Part shown: one piece after another, positions 1 through 9,328 of the stretch
Position numbering within the stretch: the first letter of the stretch is position 1
Layout: each line of letters begins with the position of its first letter
Assembly (NCBI GenBank): GCA_020629875.1
Contig: JAHDCL010000002.1
Location: forward strand, 15,976 to 79,975
Direction: 5' to 3'
Origin: Hellea sp.
GTDB taxonomy: Bacteria; Pseudomonadota; Alphaproteobacteria; Caulobacterales; Maricaulaceae
DNA: 64,000 nucleotides
The notes under the pieces: generated by a model
The model's database searches: none
What the model saw: the letters and a program-made list of their open reading frames with translations, nothing else
What the model was told of the DNA's origin: nothing
Position numbers and translations under genes: made by a program

Positions 1-2808
1 CGGCGCTTCGTCTATCGGAAGTTCGGCCGCAGCTCCCTGCTCAGAACCTTCCTCAATATCGTCGAGCAAGTCTTTAACTCTTTCTGTCAACTTTTCTTTC
101 TCACCATTAGCTTCCTCATCTCCGTCGCCTGCGTCTTCGCCTTCCGCATTGAGCTCGTTTTCAGCCTCATTATCATCGCCAAAATCAAAGTCATAATTCC
201 CGAAACTGTCAGAACCGCTACCGACGCGAATCGTTGATTTTAGCGCCCCTACAGTGGGCTCTGAACCCGGCCGGAAAGCCTCGAGGATGAAGTCCGGCGC
301 GCCGATATAAGATGGCTCACCTGTATTGCGATTGACGGGCGATAGCGTGACCCCCTCAGGGATTCTGAATGGTACTTTGGGTTGATCCTTTAGCGCGACT
401 TCCATGAAGTCCGTGAATATTGGAGACGCCGCAGAACTGCCAGTTTCTATTCCCATCTGCTCTGGAGTATCCATGCCAACATAGACCCCTGCCACCAGGT
501 CAGGTGAATAGCCCATAAACCAAGTATCATAGGAGTCATTGGTCGTGCCTGTCTTACCAGCCATAGGACGTCCTAGCCTGCGGACCCTAAATCCCGTTCC
601 ATTATCCACAACACCTTTTAGCATGAAAGTCACTTGATAGGCCGTGACAGGGTCAATAACGACTGGCCGCTCATCTGGCATTTCCGGCGGCGGGCCACCA
701 CGAAACTCGTCTTGCTGACACGCCTCGCAGATTTTGTCGCCATTCACAAAAATTGTCTTTCCCTGGCCATCTTGAACGCGGTCGAGAATTGTCGGCGTCA
801 CGGCTTTGCCGCCATTCGCCAAAGTGGAATAGGCACTCGCTAACCTCAATAGCGAGGTTTCCCCTGCTCCAAGAGCCCAAGCTAATTCAGGTTTAGTTTC
901 ATCATATATACCAAAGCGGCGAGCATATTCATTGACTGGAGTCATTCCAATATCATTCGCAAGGCGAACCGTCATCGCGTTTCGGGATTTTTCAAGCCCC
1001 AAACGCAATGTGCTCAAACCATAAAACTTCCCGGTGTTGTAATTTGAGGGTTTATAAAAGCGCTCACACTCATCCTCCTCAACAGCGGATACATCACCGT
1101 CTTGCTCAAGCTGTGCCTGCCCATCCTCATCGACTTTCCGCAGTTCCAGAGACCCCAGTTCATTTTCTTCGCATTCGATATCTTGACGCTCAATCACGAA
1201 TGGCGCGTCCAAAACCTGGCTGGCGGGTGTGAACCCGTTATCTAATGCTGCGGCATAGACAAAAGGCTTGAAGGCTGAACCTGGCTGACGTTTGGCTTGC
1301 GTCGCGCGGTTAAACTGGCTTTGCTCGAAGCTATATCCGCCAACCAAAGCCAAAACACGGCCTGTATGTGGGTCCATTGCGATAAGGCCACCATTTACCT
1401 TGGGTATTTGGCGAAGGTTATAGGCCGTAATGCGGTCGTCAGTTTTATCTTTTTTTGCGCGCGGTTTCCGCTGAACCAGAATTATATCCCCGGTTTTAAC
1501 GGCGTCCGTGATTTTTTTCGGTTCTTTACCGACGGCGCCTTTGGCAAGCGCTGGCTTGGCCCATTTAATATCAGAAACATTAAGCGTCCCGCTCGCGTCG
1601 GGTTCGGGCGCCTCTTCGCCCTCCTTTGCTTCGGGATTGGCAAGTTCGTCAGCAAAGCCGAGCTTAGCTTCAGTCCCTTTCGCTTCCAAAACCAAAGCCA
1701 CGCGCCAGTCGCCAATATCTTTTGGAGCTTCATAGGCAGCGAGCTTCGTTTTCCAATCATCAAAATTATCCCATGTCGCCAACGGACCGCGATAACCATG
1801 ACGACGGTCAAAGGCCTCGAGACCATCCCGCAAGGCTTTACGACCCGCAAGTTGTAGGCGTGTATCGAGCGTTGTCCGAATAGATAAGCCGCCCTCATAA
1901 AGTTCATCGTCACCATACATGGATTTGATTTGCTTACGCGCCTCCTCCACGAAGTATTCTGCGGCGAGATATTCATCACCTTCAAAACGGTCGACAACCA
2001 CAATGTCTGTTGTCTTGGCTTCTTCCGCTAGCTTCGCATCCGCATACCCGTCTTCTGCCATGCGCGTGAGAACGTAGCTTCGGCGTCTCAAAGCGCGCTC
2101 TTTTTTGACAGGGTCATCAACGCGGTAATTGTTAGGCGCTTTGGGCAGGACGGCCAAATAAGCGATTTGGTCAAGAGACAAATCTTTCATTGGCTTACCA
2201 AAGTAGTTCAATGAGGCAGCCGCAACGCCATACGCACCTCGGCCAAAATAGATATCATTCAGGTAAAGCTCTAGGATCGTATCCTTGTCCATCGCTTTTT
2301 CTATGCGTCCTGCGATTACGACCTCACGCACCTTGCGGGTGATGTTGCGCTCATCACCAACAAGGAAATTTTTAGCGACCTGTTGTGTTAAGGTTGACCC
2401 CCCTTCTAGACGGCGGCCATTTATAACATGCCCCACATTGGCAATCATCGCGCGGATAAAGCCCTTTTCATCAAAGCCATTATGAGAGTAAAAACGCTGA
2501 TCTTCCGCCGCAACGAAAGCATGTTGCAATTGCTTTGGCACAGATTCGATTGGCACGAATACGCGGGCCTCAGTACGAAATTCCGAAATCAGCTTACCGT
2601 CCCCCGCGTGGACGCGCGACATCACTGGCGGTTGGTATTCAGCTAAGGTCTCAATGCTAGGCAAATCTTTCGTCGCGCGGACCACGAAAACGAACAACGC
2701 GACGGCTGCAATAAGCCCGAAAACAGCACCGAGTCCAAAAAGCCATTTGAAGACCTTAATGAGCCTCCGCTTGAGGCTTTTCTTGGGTTTTTGAGGTTCG
2801 TTTTCCAT
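1..2808 (-). CDS. mrcA: Penicillin-binding protein 1A (transglycosylase/transpeptidase), C-terminus truncated by window edge
   Basis: Minus-strand reading from ATG at 2808 is open to the window edge. It contains MENEPQKPKKSLKRRLIK + TM, FVAAEDQRFYSHNGFD, EGGSTLTQQVAKNF (GT51) and GSAFKPFVYAAAL / AGKTGTTNDSYDTWFMGY (transpeptidase). Confidence 0.95.
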   Translation of the reverse strand, partial: MENEPQKPKKSLKRRLIKVFKWLFGLGAVFGLIAAVALFVFVVRATKDLPSIETLAEYQPPVMSRVHAGDGKLISEFRTEARVFVPIESVPKQLQHAFVAAEDQRFYSHNGFDEKGFIRAMIANVGHVINGRRLEGGSTLTQQVAKNFLVGDERNITRKVREVVIAGRIEKAMDKDTILELYLNDIYFGRGAYGVAAASLNYFGKPMKDLSLDQIAYLAVLPKAPNNYRVDDPVKKERALRRRSYVLTRMAEDGYADAKLAEEAKTTDIVVVDRFEGDEYLAAEYFVEEARKQIKSMYGDDELYEGGLSIRTTLDTRLQLAGRKALRDGLEAFDRRHGYRGPLATWDNFDDWKTKLAAYEAPKDIGDWRVALVLEAKGTEAKLGFADELANPEAKEGEEAPEPDASGTLNVSDIKWAKPALAKGAVGKEPKKITDAVKTGDIILVQRKPRAKKDKTDDRITAYNLRQIPKVNGGLIAMDPHTGRVLALVGGYSFEQSQFNRATQAKRQPGSAFKPFVYAAALDNGFTPASQVLDAPFVIERQDIECEENELGSLELRKVDEDGQAQLEQDGDVSAVEEDECERFYKPSNYNTGKFYGLSTLRLGLEKSRNAMTVRLANDIGMTPVNEYARRFGIYDETKPELAWALGAGETSLLRLASAYSTLANGGKAVTPTILDRVQDGQGKTIFVNGDKICEACQQDEFRGGPPPEMPDERPVVIDPVTAYQVTFMLKGVVDNGTGFRVRRLGRPMAGKTGTTNDSYDTWFMGYSPDLVAGVYVGMDTPEQMGIETGSSAASPIFTDFMEVALKDQPKVPFRIPEGVTLSPVNRNTGEPSYIGAPDFILEAFRPGSEPTVGALKSTIRVGSGSDSFGNYDFDFGDDNEAENELNAEGEDAGDGDEEANGEKEKLTERVKDLLDDIEEGSEQGAAAELPIDEAP

Positions 2809-2887
2809 GAATCGGCTTTGGCTTAAAATTACGGCGTATTTAGGACTGCTCTTGACATGATTCTGCCACGCTTAAACAGTGCTGTTA

Positions 2888-4042
2888 TCAGCCCTGGCTA
2901 TCGAAATACTTATTGATGGAGCGGGTCACAGACTTCAAGACTTTCTTGCGGTGAGCCGTCGAATTTAGCAGTTTCTCATCCTGCAAGTTTGATAAAAAAC
3001 CCATTTCCAGTAACACCGCAGGGACGTCAGGGGCCAGTAGGACAAAGTAGCCCGCCCGGCGGTGTGAGTTCCCAATCAGCTGCGTCGTCCCGCCAAGCTC
3101 GGTCAGGAGCAGGTCTGCAAATTTTTCGGACTGTGTCGCAGTGCTTCGCTGCGCCAAATCAACCAATATATCTCCAACGGGGTCGCTCTGTGCGGTCAAG
3201 TCCACATCCATAATCCAGTTTTGGGAATTGACGATCCTCTTTGAACGATTTTTTGCCCGATCTGCTAACGTGTAAACCGATGCCCCGCGCGCGGTTTTAT
3301 TACCCGCGGAGTCGGCATGGATTGAAATGAAGAGATCAGCTCCGCCAGCGCGGGCAATGCGTATCCGCTCAGCGTGATCAACGTAAACATCTTTGGAACG
3401 TGTCATCATCACGGTGTACCGTCCGGTCGCCAAAAGTTGTTTTTGGAGCTCTTGGGCAGAAGCCCAGGTAATTTTTTTCTCATGGGTGCCTTTACGGCCC
3501 ACAGCGCCAGGGTCCCGCCCGCCATGTCCGGGATCAATGACAATCACCGGCTTTCGGACAGGCTTAATCGCCATGTTTGGCGCCAAGCGGGGATAAGGAA
3601 TAGTGTTTTCAAAGTATCGAGGGCCGGTGACCTCGGGAATAGCGGAGCGAGGCACGGAGCTAACGACTTTGCCATTGAGCTGGATAAGAAGAGCGCTCCC
3701 AACGACCTTATAATCTACCATCTTAGCACCATCTGCGAGATCCAGCACAGCACGAACACCGCCATCTCGAGCCGCCAGGCGAACACGTTTCACGGATCCC
3801 TGCCCGTCAATGGTCTGAGGACCTTTTACTAGTGTCTTACCGTTAAGATTAACATCCGAATTGGGAAGATCGACGACAACGCGCGGCTTGCCATTCCCCA
3901 TTGTGAAGACGTTTGGCGTCACTTCGCCGGACAGCTGAAGCAGGACGGTCTGATTTTCATAGGAAATCGCCGTCAGAGTTTCCCCCCTTGCGCTGAGCGC
4001 AAGCCCTCCCCAAATCAACAATGTCACGAGAAATCGTAGCAT
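2888..4042 (-). CDS. amiC: N-acetylmuramoyl-L-alanine amidase with AMIN domain
   Basis: Amidase_3 motifs VIDPGHGGRDPGAVG, SIHADSA and VLLEMGFLSN; N-terminal AMIN-like region and signal peptide starting at internal Met (MLRFLVTLLIWGGLALSARG). The ORF track extends further upstream. Confidence 0.92.
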   Translation of the reverse strand: MLRFLVTLLIWGGLALSARGETLTAISYENQTVLLQLSGEVTPNVFTMGNGKPRVVVDLPNSDVNLNGKTLVKGPQTIDGQGSVKRVRLAARDGGVRAVLDLADGAKMVDYKVVGSALLIQLNGKVVSSVPRSAIPEVTGPRYFENTIPYPRLAPNMAIKPVRKPVIVIDPGHGGRDPGAVGRKGTHEKKITWASAQELQKQLLATGRYTVMMTRSKDVYVDHAERIRIARAGGADLFISIHADSAGNKTARGASVYTLADRAKNRSKRIVNSQNWIMDVDLTAQSDPVGDILVDLAQRSTATQSEKFADLLLTELGGTTQLIGNSHRRAGYFVLLAPDVPAVLLEMGFLSNLQDEKLLNSTAHRKKVLKSVTRSINKYFDSQG

Positions 4043-4405
4043 AGCGCTATATGCCCTCTTTATAGTGAACAGAGCGTTACTTTTATGGGCGAGAAAGAAA
4101 GGTGACAAATGCTTTGCGCAGTGACCCGAAATAGGGCACAACGCAATCACGAGATGGAATCTAAGCGCAGGATGCGCCCGCAATCGCGGCTTTTCGTACT
4201 CGACGCACCGCCAAGCCCGCTTGGCTTTGCATAATGAAAGTTACTATGCACGCTGCAAACGCATATTATCAGTCCCAAACGGCCAAGGCCGGGACCGTTG
4301 CGCGTGCCGTAAACCCAAATACAAACATACATATATCAGAGCCCCTTACCTCCACGCCTCTTTTAAGGCGAAGTGACGGTCGAGCGCGGCTCTTTGGAGA
4401 ATACC

Positions 4406-7234
4406 ATGACAAAGAAAATGCTTATCGACGCCTCCCACCCGGAAGAAACACGCGTCGTAATCGTAGACGGCAACCGCGTTGAAGAACTAGATTTTGAGAG
4501 CCGTGCTAAGCGGCAAATCAGAGGTAACGTCTATCTGGCCCGCGTTACGCGCGTCGAACCCTCCCTACAAGCGGCCTTTATCGAATATGGCGGCAATCGC
4601 CATGGCTTTCTTGCCTTTAGTGAAATCCATCCGGATTATTATCAAATCCCGCATGAAGATAAGCTCGCCCTACTCGAAGCTGAAGAAGCCGAACAAAAAG
4701 CGGCTGACGCCGAAGATGATGAAGACATTGAGGAAGATGGCGAAGCTGAAGACTTAGACGCTGATGAAAATGTCGACCCTGACGCCGATGATGTTGCCGA
4801 TGCAGATGACGAGGAGGTCGCCGAGGAACAAGTCAAAGTCGCTTCCTCACGCCGCAAACGCCAATCACGCCGCCGCTATAAAATCCAAGAGGTAATAAAG
4901 CGCGGCCAAATTTTGCTTGTCCAAGCTGTGAAAGAAGAGCGCGGCAATAAAGGCGCGGCGATGACAACTTATTTGTCATTAGCCGGTCGTTATTGCGTGT
5001 TGATGCCAAACACAGCGCGCGGCGGCGGCATTTCCCGTAAGATCGCTAATGGGTCTGACCGCAAACGCCTTAAATCCGTCATGAGCGAGCTTGAAGTCCC
5101 GCAAGGCATGGGCGTTATCGTTCGTACAGCGGGCGCAAAACGCACCAAAGCCGAAATCAAACGCGATTACGAATATCTCTCCCGCCTCTGGGATGAAATC
5201 CGCGATACGACTTTAAAATCCATCGCCCCTGCCCTCATCCATGAAGAAGGCAACCTAGTTAAGCGCTCTATTCGCGATCTCTATAATAAGGAAATTGAAG
5301 AGGTCCTGATTGAAGGAGAAGACGCTTATAAAACGGCCAAAGCTTTCATGAAGATGCTCATGCCGAGCCATGCCAAAAATGTTAAAGCCTATAAAGACGA
5401 TATTCCGCTCTTTTTACGATATAATGTAGAACGCCAGATTGAAGACAGCCTGAAATCCGTTGTTCAGCTAAAATCAGGTGGTTATTTGGTTATCCACCCG
5501 ACGGAAGCTCTGGTCTCTGTGGATGTGAACTCAGGCCGCTCTACCAAGGAACGCAATGTTGAGCGCACGGCGCTTAAGACCAATACCGAAGCCGCTGAGG
5601 AACTCGCGCGTCAAATGCGTCTTCGCGACCTGGCAGGCCTTATCGTCATCGACTTCATTGATATGGATGAGCATAAAAACAATCGTGCGGTCGAACGCAC
5701 GATGAAAAATGCGCTTAGCCGAGATCGCGCTCGCGTTCAAACCTCTCGCATTTCACAATTTGGCCTGATGGAAATTTCCCGTCAGCGCCGTCGCCGGAGC
5801 CTTCTTGAAGGTTCAACTGCGCATTGTGAGCACTGTGAAGGTGTTGGCCGCAAACGTACCATCGAGTCTTCTGCTCTCGCCGCTATTCGCGCTGTCGAAG
5901 AAGTGGGCATTCGGGGGAAAGCTAAGCGGGTTCGCCTGAAGGTTAGCTCGGATGTCGCCCTCTATATATTCAACGAGAAACGCGACCTACTCCAGCACGT
6001 TGATGACACATCCGGCTTGTTCACTGAACTTGTTGGAGATGAAGACCTTATTCGCCCTTCCTATGAGATTGAAGTGCTTGAAAAGGCCAAAGGCGACGGA
6101 CCAGATCCGCTGGAGGAAATTGAAAAAGAGTTCCGTAAACAGCGTAATGAACAGAAAAAGAAACCCAAAAAGCGTGATCGCGATGATTCTGACGAGGATG
6201 ACGCCGTTGAAAACGAAGTTCGTGACGGAGATGACGATGGCGACGGTGAAGTCCGTAAGAAGCGTCGCCGCCGAAGAGGCCGCCGTGGAGGCCGCGGTAA
6301 GCGTCGGGACGAGACTGGCTCAGAGGAAACAAAAGAGGAAACAGCATCTGAGCTCGCCGAAAAGCCTGAGAGTGCAACTGATGAAACTGAGGACAAGCCG
6401 AAATCTCGCCGTGGTCGCCGCAAAGCGCCCGGTAAGAAAAAGGATGATACCGGAGAAGATCTAGCGGCTGAAACGTCTGATGAGGATGAAAAACCAAAGC
6501 GTGGCCGACGGAAAGCATCAGCCAAAAAAGCTAAAGCTGGCGACATCGCTGAAACCGAGGAAAAGCCAAAACGCGGACGCCGCAAAGCCCCAGCAAAGAA
6601 AGTAAAGGTAGAAGACACCAACGCTGAGGACACACCCAAGGTCGAAGAGGACGCTGAAGATAGCGCGAAAACGCGCTCAACGGCACGCCGTAAGGCTCCT
6701 GCTAAGAAGGTCGCCGAGGAAGAGGCGCCAAAGAAGAAGCCGGCACGTAAACGCGCCGCCAAATCACCTGAAGTCAAAGAGACTGTCACAAAGATGAAGT
6801 CCAAAGCGCCTGCTCGCCGTAAGGCCCCGGGTAAAGAGACCGCGGCGGAAACGGCCGAGGAGGCCCCGAAGCCAAAGCGTAAAGCGCCCGCAAAAAAGAA
6901 GGCACCCCCAAAAAAGGCCGAAGCAGCGGAGACAAAAGCCCCTGCAAAACGCAAAGCGCCAGCACGCAAAAAGGCACCGGCTAAAAAAACGGAGGCTGAA
7001 GAGGCCAAAGCGCCGGTAAAGAAAAAGGCGCCGGCACGCAAAAAGGCCCCTATGAAAGCCAAAGAAGAGGCTCCTGCGGGAGACGAAACAACCAAGCCTA
7101 GCGCACGCCGCAAAGCTCCTACGCGTAAGGCTGCTGCTGCCCCTGAAGCGTCTATCAGTACAGAACCGGAGGATGTGAAAGAGGCGAAACCTAAAAAGGC
7201 AAAACGCAATTGGTTTGGGCTGAAGAAGAAATAG
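4406..7234 (+). CDS. rne: Ribonuclease E/G family endoribonuclease (RNase E)
   Basis: MTKKMLIDASHPEETRVVIVDGNRVEELDFE start, S1 domain with acidic insertion, VDVNSGRSTKERNVERTALKTNTEAAEELARQMRLRDLAGLIVIDFIDM, and a long basic/acidic C-terminal tail. The 4373 start in the track is less likely. Confidence 0.96.
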   Translation: MTKKMLIDASHPEETRVVIVDGNRVEELDFESRAKRQIRGNVYLARVTRVEPSLQAAFIEYGGNRHGFLAFSEIHPDYYQIPHEDKLALLEAEEAEQKAADAEDDEDIEEDGEAEDLDADENVDPDADDVADADDEEVAEEQVKVASSRRKRQSRRRYKIQEVIKRGQILLVQAVKEERGNKGAAMTTYLSLAGRYCVLMPNTARGGGISRKIANGSDRKRLKSVMSELEVPQGMGVIVRTAGAKRTKAEIKRDYEYLSRLWDEIRDTTLKSIAPALIHEEGNLVKRSIRDLYNKEIEEVLIEGEDAYKTAKAFMKMLMPSHAKNVKAYKDDIPLFLRYNVERQIEDSLKSVVQLKSGGYLVIHPTEALVSVDVNSGRSTKERNVERTALKTNTEAAEELARQMRLRDLAGLIVIDFIDMDEHKNNRAVERTMKNALSRDRARVQTSRISQFGLMEISRQRRRRSLLEGSTAHCEHCEGVGRKRTIESSALAAIRAVEEVGIRGKAKRVRLKVSSDVALYIFNEKRDLLQHVDDTSGLFTELVGDEDLIRPSYEIEVLEKAKGDGPDPLEEIEKEFRKQRNEQKKKPKKRDRDDSDEDDAVENEVRDGDDDGDGEVRKKRRRRRGRRGGRGKRRDETGSEETKEETASELAEKPESATDETEDKPKSRRGRRKAPGKKKDDTGEDLAAETSDEDEKPKRGRRKASAKKAKAGDIAETEEKPKRGRRKAPAKKVKVEDTNAEDTPKVEEDAEDSAKTRSTARRKAPAKKVAEEEAPKKKPARKRAAKSPEVKETVTKMKSKAPARRKAPGKETAAETAEEAPKPKRKAPAKKKAPPKKAEAAETKAPAKRKAPARKKAPAKKTEAEEAKAPVKKKAPARKKAPMKAKEEAPAGDETTKPSARRKAPTRKAAAAPEASISTEPEDVKEAKPKKAKRNWFGLKKK

Positions 7235-7256
7235 CTCACGCTCAGCTAACAAAATT

Positions 7257-7287
7257 AAAAGCCCGCTTTAAAGCGGGCTTTTTTATT
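7257..7287. terminator. Intrinsic terminator (probably bidirectional) after rne
   Basis: AGCCCGCTTTAAAGCGGGCT perfect palindrome followed by T-run and preceded by A-rich stretch, between convergent genes. Confidence 0.85.
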
Positions 7288-7297
7288 TTGAAGATGT

Positions 7298-9319
7298 CTA
7301 TTCAAGAACGGAGAGTTGGTAGCTCAGGCTTCGTCTTTGACCAGGTTTAAGCTCTAATACCCATGTATTCTGATTGGTTTTATCCATCTCAATTGAGCTC
7401 TCTAAAACGCGTAGCGTTTCATTATCTTCGGGCAAGACGAACGCCATTTTTACAGTTTTATCGGTCGAATTTTTGACAATATGTTTGAGCTTGGCGGTAA
7501 TTTTATCCTCCCCCTCCGCAGTCTCGACTTCTGTGTAGGAGAGCAAAACCGTCTCGACCTTTAGTGATAGTCCTGTAACCTGCGTAAAATACTGAGTGGC
7601 CCAACCGCCTGAACCAAAACTCGAAGACAGACCATATCGCCCCGCCGCATAGGATGTTTGTGTCTTCCCAATATAGTCTTCATCGTCAATGTCCAAGTCA
7701 TCGTAATCGAAATAATAGATTTCTTGCATTGGGACGACGAGATGGAAGCGCTCTGCACTCTCAGGCTTAAGCGTGATCGGATAGGTCGGAACAATTTCTT
7801 CAGGGTCGTGGGCATGAGACGCTTTACTAATATCGTCTTGCCTCAGGAATATGTCACGGATTTCGATCTCTGTCTGAACGGTTTCAGGTGTCGCATTATA
7901 TAAATCCGCAGAGAGATGTATCTCATGGACGGCATCATCGCCCTTGCCTCGACTTATGCCCTCAATGCGGCTTTGCATTTGTACGGCAACACTCTCTGAG
8001 ACTTTTATCTCTGCCGGAAGGTCTACAGCTAGGTTGTCCACACGGTCTTCGCCTAGATAAGCTGGAATACCATTTTTGCGGTGGGTGAATACTCTAAAGT
8101 TCCCCTTGGGTAGCGGCTGAGCAAGATTGCCATCTTTGCTATTATCAACACGATATTCCACAGTGGCGCCAAAGGGACCAGTTTCATGACTTTCAGGGAA
8201 TCGAAAGGCAAAGACACGGTCAGCTCCAACATCGTTTATGTTTAAAAATGCGATTTGTTTGGTCTGCATTGGCGCAACGGTCACAGGTTCGGGTGTACGG
8301 TAAAGTTTATAATCGCCAAGGTCTTCGCGAACCGCCTGGCGTCTGGAGGCCGTTACGATAACTTCGTCCGCCGCAAAACTTTCCATTTTTTGTACATTTG
8401 GGGGCGGCGGAGCAAACGCAGGTATTGCGCCTTGAAGACTTAAGGAGCGACTAGCTGTAGACCCGAAACCCGCAACCCTAATGCCTGTCTTAGTCGACCC
8501 CTTCGCCCAACAATTTGGTGTGAATATCCTAGGCAGTGCCGGCCGATAATCATCATCAGCGCGATTAAGTGTTCCGGCAACAATCGCTGTTGGGACGTCC
8601 TCAAATGATTTTGATGTGTCATTGGTGAGTGTGAGCCACCCCAGTAATGAGCCTTCTGACATATTTGGCGGCATATCCAGTCGGTAATCCGCCTCCCAAC
8701 CTAGGCCGCGAGTCATGTAGCTAATCGTGAGCTCCCTCTCGCCTGCGATATCGCTCTCGACAATGAGCGATAAGACGGGGCTGGGATTTAAACCTTTGGG
8801 GAGTTGATTATACAGCACCGCTTCGGCGAGGCCCGAGCATTCCAAGGCCTCAACCTTTCCGCCAATCTCAAAAACAGCCCCTTCTATCATTTGCTGACGG
8901 GCCCAACGCAGTCGATTAGCTGGTATATTTTGCTGCGGCGCGGCAAGTAATGTCGCGCTAACGTCAGTCACAGCCCCTGTTGCGGGATTTACTCGGCGAA
9001 TCGTGATTGGCTCGCCAACCGCCTTCTCCATCAAACTGCCGCGCGTAATAACATCTGTATCGAAATTGCGTTCTAAATTCAGGCCTTCAAACTCCTGCAA
9101 GATTGCACTTTGCGGAATGATTTGATCCGACACGCCTAAAAAGCGAATAGTTGCAGGGCCTTTAGGCAATGTGACCTTGCGTATTTCTGTCACCATAGCG
9201 AGGTTATCAGGGTAAATCGTCAACGACGTCTGCTCTGCGCCCTCCGAATCCACGACTGTTTGCGCCGCCGCCGAAAAAGCCAAGGCCCAAAGACAAATGC
9301 TTATTAAGATTAGCCGCAT
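7298..9319 (-). CDS. DUF4139 domain-containing secreted protein
   Basis: 673-aa ORF with signal peptide; LTISYMTRGLGWEADYRL and EDLGDYKLYRTPEPVTVAPMQTKQIAFL are DUF4139-like. Confidence 0.8.
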   Translation of the reverse strand: MRLILISICLWALAFSAAAQTVVDSEGAEQTSLTIYPDNLAMVTEIRKVTLPKGPATIRFLGVSDQIIPQSAILQEFEGLNLERNFDTDVITRGSLMEKAVGEPITIRRVNPATGAVTDVSATLLAAPQQNIPANRLRWARQQMIEGAVFEIGGKVEALECSGLAEAVLYNQLPKGLNPSPVLSLIVESDIAGERELTISYMTRGLGWEADYRLDMPPNMSEGSLLGWLTLTNDTSKSFEDVPTAIVAGTLNRADDDYRPALPRIFTPNCWAKGSTKTGIRVAGFGSTASRSLSLQGAIPAFAPPPPNVQKMESFAADEVIVTASRRQAVREDLGDYKLYRTPEPVTVAPMQTKQIAFLNINDVGADRVFAFRFPESHETGPFGATVEYRVDNSKDGNLAQPLPKGNFRVFTHRKNGIPAYLGEDRVDNLAVDLPAEIKVSESVAVQMQSRIEGISRGKGDDAVHEIHLSADLYNATPETVQTEIEIRDIFLRQDDISKASHAHDPEEIVPTYPITLKPESAERFHLVVPMQEIYYFDYDDLDIDDEDYIGKTQTSYAAGRYGLSSSFGSGGWATQYFTQVTGLSLKVETVLLSYTEVETAEGEDKITAKLKHIVKNSTDKTVKMAFVLPEDNETLRVLESSIEMDKTNQNTWVLELKPGQRRSLSYQLSVLE

Positions 9320-9328
9320 TAAACGCGC

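Noticed and set aside
1297-1857. 186-aa plus-strand ORF (and 1482..2003 minus ORF) inside PBP1A
   Set aside because: Overlaps a clearly coding PBP1A frame; no family features.
4642-4857. Minus-strand Ser-rich ORF (SSSSASATSSASG...)
   Set aside because: Mirror of the acidic Asp/Glu/Ala insert in the RNase E S1 domain.
6061-7239. 392-aa minus-strand ORF opposite the RNase E tail
   Set aside because: Low-complexity Ser/Ala/Leu/Phe/Arg translation is the mirror of the Lys/Ala/Pro repeat codons of rne; artefact of lack of stops on the opposite strand.
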